The notes below the pieces were generated by a model. It saw only the letters and a list, made by a program, of their open reading frames with translations, had not been told where the DNA came from and searched no databases. The translations under genes were made by a program, and so were the position numbers. From Opisthorchis felineus (lineage: Eukaryota > Platyhelminthes > Trematoda > Opisthorchiida > Opisthorchiidae), in NCBI GenBank assembly GCA_004794785.1, contig SJOL01007418.1, forward strand, positions 363,615 to 427,614: a DNA stretch of 64,000 bases, given 5' to 3'. Each line of letters begins with the position of its first letter. Positions within the stretch are counted from its first letter, which is position 1. Positions 37,131-50,500 of the stretch are shown in pieces.

Positions 37131-37139
37131 CCACTAACG

Positions 37140-39475
37140 TCCAGCTGTGCTGCATTGTAGGTCCGGCGCAGCACCACGTTCGAGGTCCGTTTGAGCTCAT
37201 TCATGATTCTGATCATGCCATTGTACTGGCCCGGTTACCACTTCGCTTTCCGTCAGCATTACGTGTGCAAAGGAGAGCAGCTCCGTTCATCAACTTCGAC
37301 AAGTTTCAGTAGCTCAAGAGTATCGAGCTGATCTGGCTAGAAAGCTACTAGATAGGAACAGCCAACCGAATGACGAAGATTACTTGGAGGTTGAATGGAG
37401 GCGAATTAAACAAGCTATGCTCTCAGCTTTCAGAACTGTTTGTCAAGCCATCTGAATCGACTAAATGAACACTTGATGTCGTGGAGATCGGCAGCTCTTA
37501 TTGCTGCCACAAAGGTCATACCAGCAACTAGCGACTGTGATCCTTCAAACACCGGATAATCAGGAGCTTGAAGAATGACAGAAAACGCTGGTGGATTTCG
37601 AAGGCCCGGGAGATGGAAAAGGATTTCATTGCAACCAACAGCCAAACCGTTTCAACTGATATATCAATCCTGGAGCGCAACAAGGCACTTGGCCCGAGTG
37701 GTCTGCACCCCGCGCTCTTCAAAGAAGGTGGCGAGGTCCTGGTGAACAGTCTGACGACCGCACTGCAGAAGATTGGAACGAAAACAGAATGCCAGCCGAA
37801 TGGAGCTCCTCGACCGTCATCCCAGTCTTCAAAAAGGGAGCAAGAAGGTCATGTGAAAACAATCGTAGTATCAGCCTGTATCCGTCGCATATAAGGTGCT
37901 CACTGGCATTGTTTTGCGCAGGTTGATGGATTATCGGGAGAACGATTCGTGAGAATCAAGTTGGGCTTCTCTCTGGTCGAGGATGCAGCGACCATATCTT
38001 CACCTTGAGACAAATTCTTGAACACCGCCCCTCCTTCAGGCGTCCCACGTTAGTCGTTTTCCTTTATCTGAAAGCTGCTTTTAACTCTGTCGATCGTCAT
38101 AAACTGTGGTGGTGTCTGGCGATCAAAGGAGTTCCTTCCAAATATCCCTTATGAGGGCACTGTATGCGAACTCCTGTGGGCGCGTACGAGTATACGGCAG
38201 GCTTTCACCTGAGTTCTCCACGTCCAGCGGTGCAAGACAAGGCTGCCCTCTCTCACCTTTCCTCTTCAACTTTGTTATTGATATGATGCTTGAAATTTCT
38301 CTGCCTGCCTCTGGAACCTCCCAATGCTCACTGAACGTTCACTCACAGATATTGAGTATGCAGACGATATTGCTCTTCATGGTTCAGATACTTCAAAAAT
38401 ACAAACCAACTTAAATAACCTAAATAACTCTGCCGCACTGTTTAGCATGCGCTTCGCACCTGCAGTGTGAAGTGCTGCTACGAGATTGGGTTGAATGAAA
38501 CCCACACCTCAGGTTTGAAGCTGTAGCACCCTTTCGGTGCCTAACTGCCATGCCACCAGAAGGAATCACGAGGGCTGGGATACTGCCAGGTTGCTCAAGC
38601 CTAGACAGGGGAAGTCCAGAGGCAGAGGTCGGGTTCGAACCACGGACCTTCCGCTCAGTAAATTCGCACTCTAACCACTGAGCCATCTCGCCCCCATGCA
38701 TTCAGGCGAGCTAGTCGACGTGGTGGATAAATTTGTTTACCTGGGCAGTTGTATAAGTTCCGGTTGATTGGCTGGAGATGAGATTATTTCTCGGATCGGA
38801 AAGGCCAGGGCAGCTTTTGCTAACCTCCGACCCCTATGGCGCCGACGTGACGTCAGTTTGTCTGTCAAGGGCAGAGTTTACACTGTGGCGGTGCAATCTG
38901 CATCGCTTTAGTGGGTCAGAAACGTGGCCTCTACGCGCAGAAGAAATACGAAATATGTCATTCTTTGACCATCGGTGTCTCGGAAGCACTGATCGGGTAT
39001 GGTGGGAACGTCGGATTAGCAATGCTGAGGTAGGCCAGATGGTCCTAGGAAGAAGGAACTCTCCCGCGATAGATGAAGTACTCACGCTTCATAGGCTATG
39101 CTGGTTAGGACATGTACTCAGCATGCCAAAAGACCGTCTGCCTTGCAGAGTTCATTTCGCCCAACCCTGTGTTGAGTGGAAGCAACCGAGAGGTGGATAG
39201 TGTATGACGTAACAACGAGGCATGAAAACACTAACCAGCAAGCTTCGTCGGGTCGACAACTGCCACCTCTCTGGATGGGGATCCCGGGACTCAACTCATC
39301 AATGGTTAATAATACTGGCAGAGATGGCCCAATCGCGCAGTCAGTGGCGCTCGTGCATCAAAGCTATTTCCTTCAGTGCGTAGCTATCCAGTTCTCAGAA
39401 CAACTGAACATGTCATCGCCTCCAAGGCTTGGCCGTATTTCCCGCACTCTCCCACTTCCCGGTGATAGAAACTGT
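37140..39475 (+). mobile_element. RTE-like LINE, endonuclease end to 3' tail, split by a SINE
   Basis: The endonuclease end DSDHAIVLARLPLRFP is near 37210. It is followed by the linker (EVEWRRIKQAMLSAFRTV near 37390; RWWISKAREMEKDFIA near 37590), the RT finger motif LGPSGLHPALFKEGGEVLV near 37690, and GARQGCPLSPFLFN near 38235. The catalytic IEYADDIALHGSD is near 38350. A SINE interrupts at 38513-38697. Coding then resumes with VDVVDKFVYLGSCIS, and the C-terminal LCWLGHVLSMPKDRLPC is near 39110. Stops, frameshifts and an internal deletion near 37650 make it non-functional. It is the best template in the window for the related fragments at 1060-1550. Confidence 0.85.
38513..38697 (-). mobile_element. 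tRNA-derived SINE inserted in the LINE
   Basis: On the minus strand the A box TGGCTCAGTGG (38675-38685) and the B box GGTTCGAACCC (38631-38641) are intact. They are followed by a tRNA-unrelated body that includes CTGTCTAGGC, GGCATGGCAGTTAGGC and an ACCGAAAGGGTGCTACAGC end. The insertion separates LINE coding that is otherwise contiguous on both sides, so it is younger than the LINE. Confidence 0.85.
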
Positions 39476-39479
39476 AGTA

Positions 39480-39775
39480 GCTGGAACCAGTATGCCTATG
39501 GCACACGGTTTATAGCTGATAAATTGAGTTGAACTGATTAGCCAACGATTTATTGTCGTACAGATGAAACGAAACATTCGTACTCTAAGGGGGTGATGGT
39601 GGGTCTTAACCGCTTCTATTGGGCTCAATTCCTGCTGTTTTGAATATAACCTAGTCATTGGGAAAACCTGAAGCAGTGATGCAAGTCAAAATGCCTTGGG
39701 TGTACCCTGACAGATGATGTTGAATAGACATGACATTTGTTCAACGACGTTACGCCATTCTGTCAGAAATAAATA
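39480..39775. other. No gene recognised
   Basis: Short stretch between the LINE tail and a SINE-like sequence; no features. Confidence 0.4.
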
Positions 39776-39779
39776 CAGT

Positions 39780-39915
39780 ACGAATTACGAGGTCTGAGAT
39801 GGTGCCACGCAATTGAATCCAGGAAAGCACCAACCGAAAACCCAGAATGGGAGTCTGACAAAGCACCTCCCAGTCAGTATCTCTCGCATTCACCACTTAG
39901 CTATCTGGACACCTT
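39780..39915 (-). mobile_element. tRNA-derived SINE of a second type, decayed
   Basis: On the minus strand a perfect A box TAGCTAAGTGG (39893-39903) is followed by GAATGCGAGAGATACTGACT, then a decayed B-box region ending in CTCCCATTCTGGGTTTTCGG. A body with GGTGCTTTCCTGGATTCAAT follows. The head differs from the SINE at 38513 and 46066. Confidence 0.45.
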
Positions 39916-39919
39916 CTGA

Positions 39920-41160
39920 CACAAGCGCGCTTATACAAGCTGCTTAGCTTTTGGTATTAGTACAGCGCTCAGTTGAAGAATGTAGCTCAAACCGAAGTTC
40001 CGATTCAGGTGAGTCCGAAAAAACTGCAATCTTACCTTCAAACCTTAGAAAAGTCGGACAATTGACGCAGCAAGCTGAAGTCTACATAAGCTTGAAGAGC
40101 TTTGAGGCACAACGCACCTCAATGCATAAACGCAAGTGTGTCGTCTGGGTATCCATTCGCACCTAAATGGCGCATTGATAGGTATCTCCCATAGAGCATT
40201 GTTATGATAATTTATCTGGGAAAACTGTTGTACCCCGCAGAAACGAAGGGGAATTTCCGGATCTGGTTGGCGCCTAGGTGCAAAAGAACTGATGTTGATG
40301 CTCATTGTTATTGTCACCATGCTTAGGCCATTCTCACGGCTGACTTGGGTAATAACTCTTTCCGACAGAAAGCTACCACTTTGATTTGGTGGCCACCGAT
40401 AACCTTCAGTCTTATGTGTGCCTCATGCTACTAAGTCCGACTACCTGTTTCGCAAAATACTGGTTAGGTCTGACAACAGACGGTGGGGCTCTCGTTGCTT
40501 ACTTGAATTCCCGCCATCCGTCGCATACATTGTTCAAATAATGGCGGATCAGATAACGCCATGCTTGAAAGCACGGCCCTTCCTACTGACGGCTGTCTAC
40601 AGGACCCTGCATGTTTGCCCGTTGGTCTTATTCCCATAGGGTTAACATCAGCATTAGCGGCGTCTACGTAGCACCACATTCGGTCCCGCACAAACGGCCT
40701 GTGTTTTGTTTGCTGTACGCAGATGCCCAATCAACCAACCACTGTCGACCGACAGATCCGTTTAGGATTCCACCCAAAAAGTGGCAATAATATATATTCA
40801 CAGTTTAGTCGGGATGACCAACTTCAGCCGCTGGGAAAGTAACACGAGAAAAAGTTGTGCGGAACAAGTTGTAATGTGTGCTTGTGCTTTGGATTGACGA
40901 TTAAAACAAACATCTACCGAAGTGTATTAGGAACGCCAACAGTTCCACCTCCCAATCACCGCCAACCTCGGGATGACTTTTTAATAATTGAAGAACTACG
41001 AAATGACAGCAACAGACTGCGAAATAAATCATCGCGGAATATATAAACTAGGATGCTGGGCAATAGTACTGATAAGCATTGTCTGCGAGATAAAGAAACC
41101 GACTATGACGTATGAAAGACATGCAGGTTTAAAGTAGACTGAAAAGGTCATGTGACAAAA
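39920..41160. other. No gene established; one coding-like frame near 40.9-41.05 kb
   Basis: The plus-strand frame ending at 41046 reads like a protein C-terminus (VPPPNHRQPRDDFLIIEELR then a basic end). It would converge on the THADA stop at 41230. It has no recognised domain, so a gene is not called. Confidence 0.25.
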
Positions 41161-41180
41161 CACGATGCAATTCATAATAT

Positions 41181-41186
41181 TTTATT
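41181..41186 (-). promoter_or_regulatory. Polyadenylation signal of THADA-like gene
   Basis: AATAAA on the minus strand (TTTATT on plus) lies about 45 bases beyond the stop codon at 41230, at the usual distance for a compact flatworm 3' UTR. Confidence 0.5.
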
Positions 41187-41229
41187 TCCATTTTCAGGTA
41201 AACAAAATTTGAATTTACATACATTCAAT

Positions 41230-41532
41230 TCAATCGCAATCTGTCAAAGTACCGAGATATCGAGTAAACGCATCTAGGCAGGTTAGCTCAAAGAGGCGGC
41301 GAACTTCGATTGGCTCAGTGGTAAGCTTGGGGTCATACAGCCATTCGCCATGAACTCGTTCAAAGACGGCAGCAATTTGTTTCCTTGCGGCTAAATACAA
41401 CGATTCCTTTGAACTTGGATTGCTCGTTAACGTTTTCAGGCCTCCGATTGTCCGTGTGACAGTGCTGAAGATGGCTATCATATCCGTCAAACACTGAGGA
41501 TCATTGTGCGCAAAAACGCGTTGCTGGGATTC
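41230..41532 (-). CDS. THADA: THADA last coding exon
   Basis: Begins after the acceptor CGCCCTATCAG in phase 0 and ends at TGA (41230-41232). It encodes 100 residues including IAIFSTVTRTIGGL, VFERVHGEWLYDP and VRRLFELTCLDAFTRYL. Helical, HEAT-like; no separate domain is recognised. The preceding intron is 50 bp. Confidence 0.8.
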   Translation of the reverse strand, partial: ESQQRVFAHNDPQCLTDMIAIFSTVTRTIGGLKTLTSNPSSKESLYLAARKQIAAVFERVHGEWLYDPKLTTEPIEVRRLFELTCLDAFTRYLGTLTDCD

Positions 41533-44500
41533 CTGATAGGGCGACAGAAGGAGAAACGTTTATCCAAAATGAAACAAACTACCTGGGGGCTATGGTTCGC
41601 AGAGGAGCTGACGGGGACGAACAGCGCTTGAGTGACTGCAATCAGCTGGCTAACCTGTAGTAAGCCATGTTCCAACACATGTTTGATGAGAAGTGGCAAC
41701 ACAACGTACGGCAGGGGTGTGACTAGAGAAGGATGAAGCGAAAGCAGAATCACTACTCACTGTTGGTATTTTGACTCGTCAGATCGTCCGTTCGGCTCGT
41801 CTCGAGAAAGCGAAGACAATTTTTACAAGCTACTTTTTGAAGTTCAGGATGATTGAAGTTGAGGAGCGACTCCAGTAGGAACTGGAAAAGCCTGATGGAT
41901 TCTAAACGGAAGTGGAGAGGGGACATAATGTATATGTTGTTCACAATTCACGGAGATTACTGTGGTACAGGAGGGCCGGCTGGGAAATTAGTTTTAACCT
42001 TTCATAACTATTTCGAGTTAATTGACAGAATCATTGTAATTAAGAAGTTTACCCATGATCAACAGGTGGCACGAATATAATCATTACTTTGAGATAACTA
42101 GAACGGAAGCACCCCACGTGACAAGACCGGCGTCGATCGACGACAAAGTGAGGGTCTTTCAGGGGTCAGATTCGGTGAATTTATACTTGTTACATCCTCA
42201 TTACATATGTGCCGTGAAACCAGCTTTGCTCAAACTGTCATCAACAGCCGCTATAAGACGCAGGCGCACTAATCACCGGCTACAAAAATGGTTCTCAAGT
42301 TCGACCAGCTAATCGTTTCTCTCATGTGTGCATACACATGGTAGGGGGGTTATCATCTGGCAGATCGGATGCAACGGACTCGAATAGTATTTTAAAAAAA
42401 ACATAACCTCTTGGAGCCTTTCCAGCTGGTAGATGAAAGTCGATCGAAACTCGTGCACATACTTCCGAAGTTCGGTAAAAATTGCTTAGGTGTTGGTGTG
42501 CAAGTCAATTGAACAAAAAGACCCACAAGTCCGCTAATATGATGAACCTTGGGTGTCTTGTGAGGCTCATCTGAGGCTCATGGACCGGAGTACACTGACA
42601 ATGAATAATAGCGCTTAAATACCCTATAACCATGGAATATTACCCTGATAAAGAATGGAGACATAGGAAGGGGATAAAAGATCAGGAAAAAAGTTCCAGA
42701 GTTCAGGGTGTCTACAAGGTAGCTTCCACCAAAACAAATGGGTTTTCCTTAAAAAAAATAACACGATTTTCATCTGTATGAAGCGCAATGTTTCTTCCGT
42801 ATTTTTTGCCAGTTAAACTATTCTCTGAGTCGCTCTGACGCACGCCAAATGGGAATCAAAGTTTCTGTTGTCATTCATAGGAGGCCGTCTTGGCAACAAA
42901 CCAAGGATGGTCATTGAGGTATGGTTGAGTATATCAGCAGCCCTACATTCAAGGTCGTTCACAATGATTGAGCTCATAACCTTTGGGTTCGAACTTGTGC
43001 AGAAACGCAGTACAATTAATAGAACCATTGGAAAAAGTGAGCACGCACGTGTTCTGTGCTTTGCACAATCAGTATCCTCTTGCTTATGAGTGCAATAACG
43101 GAAAAGCGCTGCGCACCCTACTGAGCATTTTGATGGAGGGAAAAACCAGGCCAATTGTTCTCTAATTCCTTTTCCAACGGTAGACATATTCCTATCGATC
43201 ACAGCACTGCTTCTTTGTACGTAGATTTGCAGACGATAGTGGTTCGAATTAAGGTCCAGTAGCCGCCCTATTAATGAGGTATGGCGTTTCCCAGTCGGTC
43301 CATGTACATAGAATATCAGGAGACCGACTCCCGCGCCGAGCGTTGTTTGATAGATCCCAGAAGAAACATGGACACAGTGGTGTCTCGCGTTGGCTGCACC
43401 GAAATGCAAGATCGACAGACGTTGTCCACCGGTTAAAATATCGAGTGTTAGCCTTCGCCAAAGCCGGAAAGTGCTTTCCGTTACAGTGATGTACCACAGT
43501 CTGGGGCTTAGCAAAACAACTCCGATTTCTTAACGCCGGTTGATCGGCTGATTTATTAGTTGGTTAATCAGCTCTATTTTGCCAATTACATCACTACCAT
43601 TTGATACCGTCTTTGACTAGTTTGTATCTAGAAAATAAACCGAAGCGGTCTCAAAGCCAAAGTTCATGAGGATCATGAGGTGCAGTTACTGTAAATGACG
43701 AGGCTGTCAAGGGTGGACGAAATGGGTAAGATGGGCCTCGTAATGTAGTGTATCATCAGAATGGAATCCTAGCTACGTTCGTTTTACTTATCAGTAGCCT
43801 ATGGTCTTTCAGATAAGTTCAGTCCTGTCGGATATATGTGACGTGTGTGTACGTATGTGCGGTGATTTGGGTGGCCTTAGAGTACAGTAGCGGAGGGAGA
43901 GCGTGGGTGTAGAAAACAGACAAAACAAGAAGCTAGTGGGTTTATGATTGAGGACAAGAAAATCGATACAACAGCACCACTGGCTGTGTGACGCTGCCAT
44001 GTCAGTGAGTATCTCTAATCCTTGATATTTCGTTGTGCAGAAGCACAACTAAAAATCAACAGCTGTATTTGTGCTCCGTCTCCAGGTGATGCGTGGCCAT
44101 TTAGTGGTATCTTCCAGTTAAAACTTGCTTCAGTCACTCGAGCACTCAGCATGCGAAGCACATGACCTATCATTTAAGTTATACTATCGTTAAGTCAATT
44201 GTTTCATAAATTGCAAAAAAATATTTGATGTGAACAGATTTAACTTGCCCGTATAGCGGAAGTTCTGCGCAAATACGAAAAGTTCACCAATGGCATTGAC
44301 GAAGGCTTCACGTACTTCATCATCAAAGAAATCATCACGCCTCAAAACGTCACCTGTGAATTGCTCAAGTAAGTTGGTCAGTGCACAAGCAAAACTTCTA
44401 TCGGACAATTGGTCGAGTTCAGAAGGCGAACGAGTTTTCTTGCGAAAAACTGCAGCCAAATAGTATATGAAGGGAGAATATAGACCGTAGTAGACATCCT

Positions 44501-47500
44501 TGCTTGTAAAACACGAGGCCATCCATTGGAACATGGTAATTATGGATTTGTTCGTATCAACGGATGCAAAAGGGAGAAGCACTGTCAACAAGGACAGGCC
44601 ATACCGAACAACCATGTGATTAGCTATGACGGTCATTGGTAGGACGCGAAGAAATTCAACGAGGTCAATCAAACCAATCCATTTAACAACGCAATCACCA
44701 AACTCTGGATCGAGCGCACCAGACCTTGAGTACACGATGGTGAGATCTTTCGGACCAAGATCGTACAGATGTGTGGCGAAAGTCTGTGGACTTTCTGTTA
44801 GGAAGAAGAGGGTTTCTCGAAGTACAGAGGCCTGGCACTAGAATGGGGCAGGACAGACAAAAAACAGGGAATGTTGAGTAATTCGGACTTGGAAGGCACG
44901 CCACCATGAAGGTTAAATACGGAAAGCTTGAAAGTCACATTCACAGAGGTCACCGATATATTGGTGCAGTTCACGGCACCTGAAAAAAGGTCCCACGTAG
45001 AAAGTAACAGTACCGTATGATTAAACTCACCTCTGATGAGGTGGTCTGTCGAAGGATACTCAGTAGAGACTGAGTCTCTGGCAGGTGACTAACGCCTTCT
45101 TCGCGTAAAGCTGACAAGCATCCGGTAACAATCAGTCGTAATCGGAGCTCTGAGGCCTCAATTCCCAAGCCAGGCGGTTCGGAGTGTGGCACGTTCATAT
45201 CCAGGTGTAACTGAGTTTGGACAATGGACATGAAAGTCTTCCTGATCAACGGACAAGGAGTGGCGATCGGATCGGCCAAACAACTGAGATCCTTTGCAAG
45301 TTTGAGCAGGAGACTGGAGCGAGGGGAACGAGGTTGCACGGGCCAAAAGTCCAATGAGAAAAGCTGTCTGAGCTGTGATCGAAAAGACTCAGGTTACACA
45401 AGTGACAGGTCAGTGTGATTGATTTCAGAATAATTTACTGAGATAACAGACCATTGACTCTAAAGAAATGAGGAATGTCGGCAAAGCCTCGAAGATGAGG
45501 CTGAATTGAAGGATGGCCAAACAGACTACTTCCCCGACCACCCGAGTAGAGTGGACCAAAAACCTGCTTTCGTCATAGAAGTGTACGCAAAACAAATGTA
45601 TCTAGTTTTTCTTCAGAACACGTTCAAGAAAGTTCATTAAGAAAAAAATCATAGAAGAGTGCGATTTTCCGAAAGTACAGGAAGAAACGCGGAAAATCGG
45701 TCAACTTCAGTACAATCTCTTAGTACGGAATCTCGAGAACGAATGCTTCAAAGACACAACTGGTAACCTGATAGCGAATTCGAGACACCTCTTAGAAAGT
45801 GGTGTTTTGAGGGCCAAACGGTCTGATCAAACCAAACTTCAGGTAATTTTCGTGACGTAGTAATTCCTCTCATAAAAGTGGCGATGAGGGGCTAGTTAAC
45901 AACAGTCGTTATGCTCCATAGCTTGGTTGAAACCATGCTTGTTTGCACGGTCATGCTGGCACAAAGTGAACTATCATCGGACACAGGTTGACCAGATGCG
46001 CATAACTCATGGACCATGTAGGTTAGAGTCCTCTTCAATACGGCAAGAGACAAATGATAGATAATGCTTCAGCTGCAGCACCTTTTCGGTGCCTAGCTGC
46101 CATGCCACGCGAAGGGAGCACGACGGCTGAGATACTGCCAAGTTGCCAAACCCTAGACAGGAGCAGTCGAGATGCACAGGCCGGGTTCGAAACACGGACC
46201 TTCTGTTCAGTAAGTTCGCGCGTTGACCACTGAGCCATCTCGAGCTCTTATACGGGCATAGTGAATGTCCATATAACACATTTACCACTGAAGTGTAAGC
46301 TGACGGTTTGCTTAAAAGCCCCAGGAACTTCGTTCACACCGCTCTAGTGCACCTCCCTAACCAAGCGTGACGAGGAGTTGGAGACGCAAGGTTCCAAGGA
46401 AAATGGTTCTCCAGGTATAACTTACGGCAGAAATAAGACGTATGGACATTCCTTCATTAAATACAATCCAGTATGAGTATCAATTGTTTCGTGAGTAAAG
46501 TGACCTCAAATTTGTTTACACGCACGCGCACGCTAGAACTTATATTGCTGGTTCCTTTGATAAGTATGACTACAAAAAAAACTAAATTTTATCTATTATT
46601 GGTTAAGTCGCAAGGGTTCCATCACGTGAGACTAGTACACCCGTATACATCAATGGCTTCGTTGTAAAAACACGTGTGTTTCATCTCTGTCTCTCTAATG
46701 CAAAACTAAACACCAGTTTAGAAGCAACGAAAGGAGAAGCACGTCTATGGAGGAATGTTCGTGTATAAAATTAGGTTACCTCTGAAAAGCGAACAATTTC
46801 ATCGGTTTCGATGAGCTTGCTGTTGAGAGACCACTCATCAAGGGCTTGATAGGCACAAGGTAGAAAAAGGTTGTTGGACTGTTGCCCACAGCTCACCTGG
46901 AGTAGTAGACCATGAATGAAATTACAGTTGGATCTGGCTGAAGGATAAGGACCACAGGCTGCGGTGAGGCGTTCCAGATGCCCTATGTAGGCCTCTACGA
47001 CGACTGGTAGTCGGTCAGCATGGATCAGACAGCTAACTGCACGTGCTGCCAGTGTACGGATACGAATACTGCAACTGGCCGCACAGCTAGAGTAAAAATA
47101 AATGAGATCGAAATATCAACCGGAAAAGCTACATACACAGAGCTCTAGTTTAAAAATCGGGGGTGGGGGGGGGGAAACCGCTCTTTTTAGTTCCATCATT
47201 ACGATTCCACAGCTTCGACGATAATGCTGCCAATTAGGCATCTAAACAGCCACCAGAATTATACTAGATCGCTCGTTGAGTGGCAAATGAATTTCTTCCC
47301 AGAAGCGATGAAGCCTGAGCACATCAGTCCTTGTTCTCAGTTAAACTCAGCTGTTCACTAATAACGCCATTTATTTTCACTTTTCTTCAGTGAAATGAAG
47401 TTTCACCTAACAGCCAATCACATACGACGAACATGATTTACGTAAAACAAAATCCTACCATTAACGACTGAGAATAAATGGTGAGGTACGATAAGTTACA

Positions 47501-50500
47501 GAAGGGAAGTTGCTACTAAACTGGCAAACGATTTGCAGAACACTTAACTGAGCACACGAATAATAGACTAACCTCTCCGAGCTCGGGCCAAATTTTCAGT
47601 TTAGACACTAAAGTTCACGTGGCTTCAGATACACATAGCCTACTGTACTTGCCAGAAAGAAACCGCTCAAAACCTTGATCTGACGTTTTCGTCGTCGTCT
47701 TGTATGTCAACTGGCGGTAGCGATTGTAATTCCGGACTCCATGCTAGCGAAAGTGGATTCGAGTCGAACCGCTCGAGCAAGCAATTTCCCAGGCTGTTGA
47801 TCCTGTGGAGTCCACTGAACTTGATTCCGCAGCAGTCATGCCTAGCTCGGAAGGTACCAAGTTCTAGGTAACACAATGAGAACCGCCTGTAAAAACCTGG
47901 TCAAAATTATCCATTTTGAGCAGGAGGGAGGTTGACCAAATCCTAGGTTTATGTGATTACTAAAGGGCTCCTGAGACATAAAGTCATTAGTGAAGACATC
48001 TAGTATGTTTCCAGGTTGAAACAGTCGCTCCTCTGTGAGTTCGACTGAATTGGAAATGAACATTCAGTGCCAATAGGGAAGGCCTATTTTTCGCGAAACG
48101 CCATACATTGAAACAAACGCTGCAGCGTTCTCTGTGGTCTTGGAACGTGCCCAATGTTATTGGTAATTTGATATATCACCTTCTAATGAATAATCTCAGT
48201 GGTTGTCACAACGTTTATCCATCAGACAAAGGATAGCTTCCACGGTATGGTAGTAAAAATAAATCCATTGATGTAACAAAGTTGGTATTCTCATCCCCAT
48301 AGTTAAACGTGTGATCCAACAATGAAGAGTCGTTTAAGTTGATGGACAGCACTCCAACAGCGTTCCTGCTGAGTGTAACTGGCCAAGAAACGTCATTTTC
48401 CCACTTTTAGATTAGCTGAGTTGAATGACAGTTCTTAGAAGTGTGATTGGTTTATGTTTATGTTGTAGCATGATTTGCCAATGATAAGATCTAACAGAAC
48501 AGATTCTACTTGCTTGGTACCACACAACTGTGGATACGTAACGACGCTCACAGCTAGTTAAAATGTGCATACTATTATACCGTTAAAAGGCCTAGTGCAG
48601 CCCAGCTACCCCAACCGTTTTTTTCAATAACTCTGCAATAATCCAAGTCTTCCTAGACAGGAAGGTAACCCCATGATAATTTCCTGTAGGGGCACGCTCA
48701 ACAGTTTAGAAATGACCAGGGTCGGTAGTTTTTCTGACTTTGGAGACCGAGATCATGGTTCATTCCGAATGACCAACCTGAGTGCATGCTCAGCTATAGC
48801 GAGTAAACTTCCATTTCATCGAAGCTGATGGTTCTCAAGAAGGCCACAGCTATAAGCACTTTCTATCCATTGATCAACGGGAAGAGGCTAAGTACACGTT
48901 TTTTAAACTTTCCTGGAGCCATTTGTTATTGACACTAAGTTTGATTATCTACAATGGCAGTCTGCATGTAGGGAACAAGTAGTGTGTTTAGGTTTCATCA
49001 GTTTCCGACGATACTCCAACGTGTACGTTGGTTGCGTTTTAGAGTTTTATGTAAGTTTGACAGCGTTCTGTGACTAAGCTAAGCAATCGGCATTTCGTCG
49101 GTAATATAAGGAAACATTCTGTTTCCTTTATAGATCATTACAGGTGAATAAACAGCCACACAACTGAGCCACCATTGAGAGACTAAGTGCCCTAATACAT
49201 TGATGTGTTCTTATCGTTCACAGGAACAACTGGGCAAACTGTCAAGGTACACCCCATTACTAGCTGCAGTACATTCAAACCATGAAGCCACCTGTGTTTG
49301 AGCCTAGCTGTCAAACCCACTGGTCAGTACCTGAAATGTGCAACGCAGTGATATGCACTAGAACTAGCTCACTGGAGATAAAAAAGAAATTGATTGTCAT
49401 GTCAATCAGCGCATGAGTTTTTAATTATGATTTGTGCAAGGTGATGTTGACACTGAAAGAGCGAAATATGGACATACCGGAGCACAAACGGGCCAAAGGT
49501 TGATTCTACGAGACCGCTGGCAGTACACGATTGGTGCGGAGGTAACAGTCGAGTTAGGAGAAAGAGGGATGCATATTGTTTCATCTGCGCCAAAGCCGGT
49601 GAGCTGCAGAAGATGATGATGATGGCACCATTGAGTCCACAGCATATCAATTTGCGGTTAAAACCAGTTTCGCATTATACCAGTTATGGTCAGGGACGGT
49701 AATAAAAATAAGCAAATCTAAGCTTGGCAGAATGGATCCTAAAGAGGGAGTATAAGGAATACGTTGGCTGAGATTGTAGATGTACACACGTCTCGAAAAT
49801 AAACTGAGGATAAGCGGTGAACAGTACGCTCCTTCTGACGTGTTATTTTTGAACCAACGAGAAACGCATTACTCAGCAATGTGGGTAGACATTCATGGGT
49901 TCGAAGATGGAACGACTTATTGTGGAACAGAGGAGAACTAGGGATCAGAATGCTCTATCCTTGAAACCAAGGATGATTAACTAACAATTATAAAACATAA
50001 ATTACGACTGCATATTCTAGGCCAATGGTATTAGCTGGCTCCTTTGAATCCCAATTCAGTCTGAGGTGTAAATCACTGGAGGATTTGATATCGGATGAAA
50101 CACCGGGGTACCTTTCCCACTCTCAAGCTTATATTTACTGATCTCCACACGACAAAGTGAGAGCTTGGAACTAACGAGGTACAAGTGAGATCGCGCCCAA
50201 ACGGTACTAGGAGCACACTTACCAAAGTGATCCGAACAAGATTCAAAGTGCAATCTAGCCGAGGAAAAACAATCCTAAGGTGGAGCTGGTCAAGAGCAGA
50301 CAGCTCAAATAAAAAAAATTGGAATACTGGGGAGGATGAAGGTTGGCCTGTTAAGATGCGCTTGTGTCTCAAAATGCCATGGTTTTCGTTCAGTTTATTG
50401 GTGGCTAAATTGAAGTACCGTAAGGATAATTTCCACTAGGGGTTAGTCCGATTAAATTCACGTTAACCTGGCATAGGAATCCATAAAGATTCATAATGAA

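Noticed and set aside
42915..42990. tRNA-like A box/B box spacing around GGGTTCGAAC
   Set aside because: The A-box match is poor and no body shared with the SINE copies was found.
50223..50274. Possible THADA exon reading VFPRLDCTLNLVRITL with good splice sites
   Set aside because: It leaves the wrong phase for the next exon and duplicates the motif supplied by 49478-49603, which joins its neighbours perfectly.
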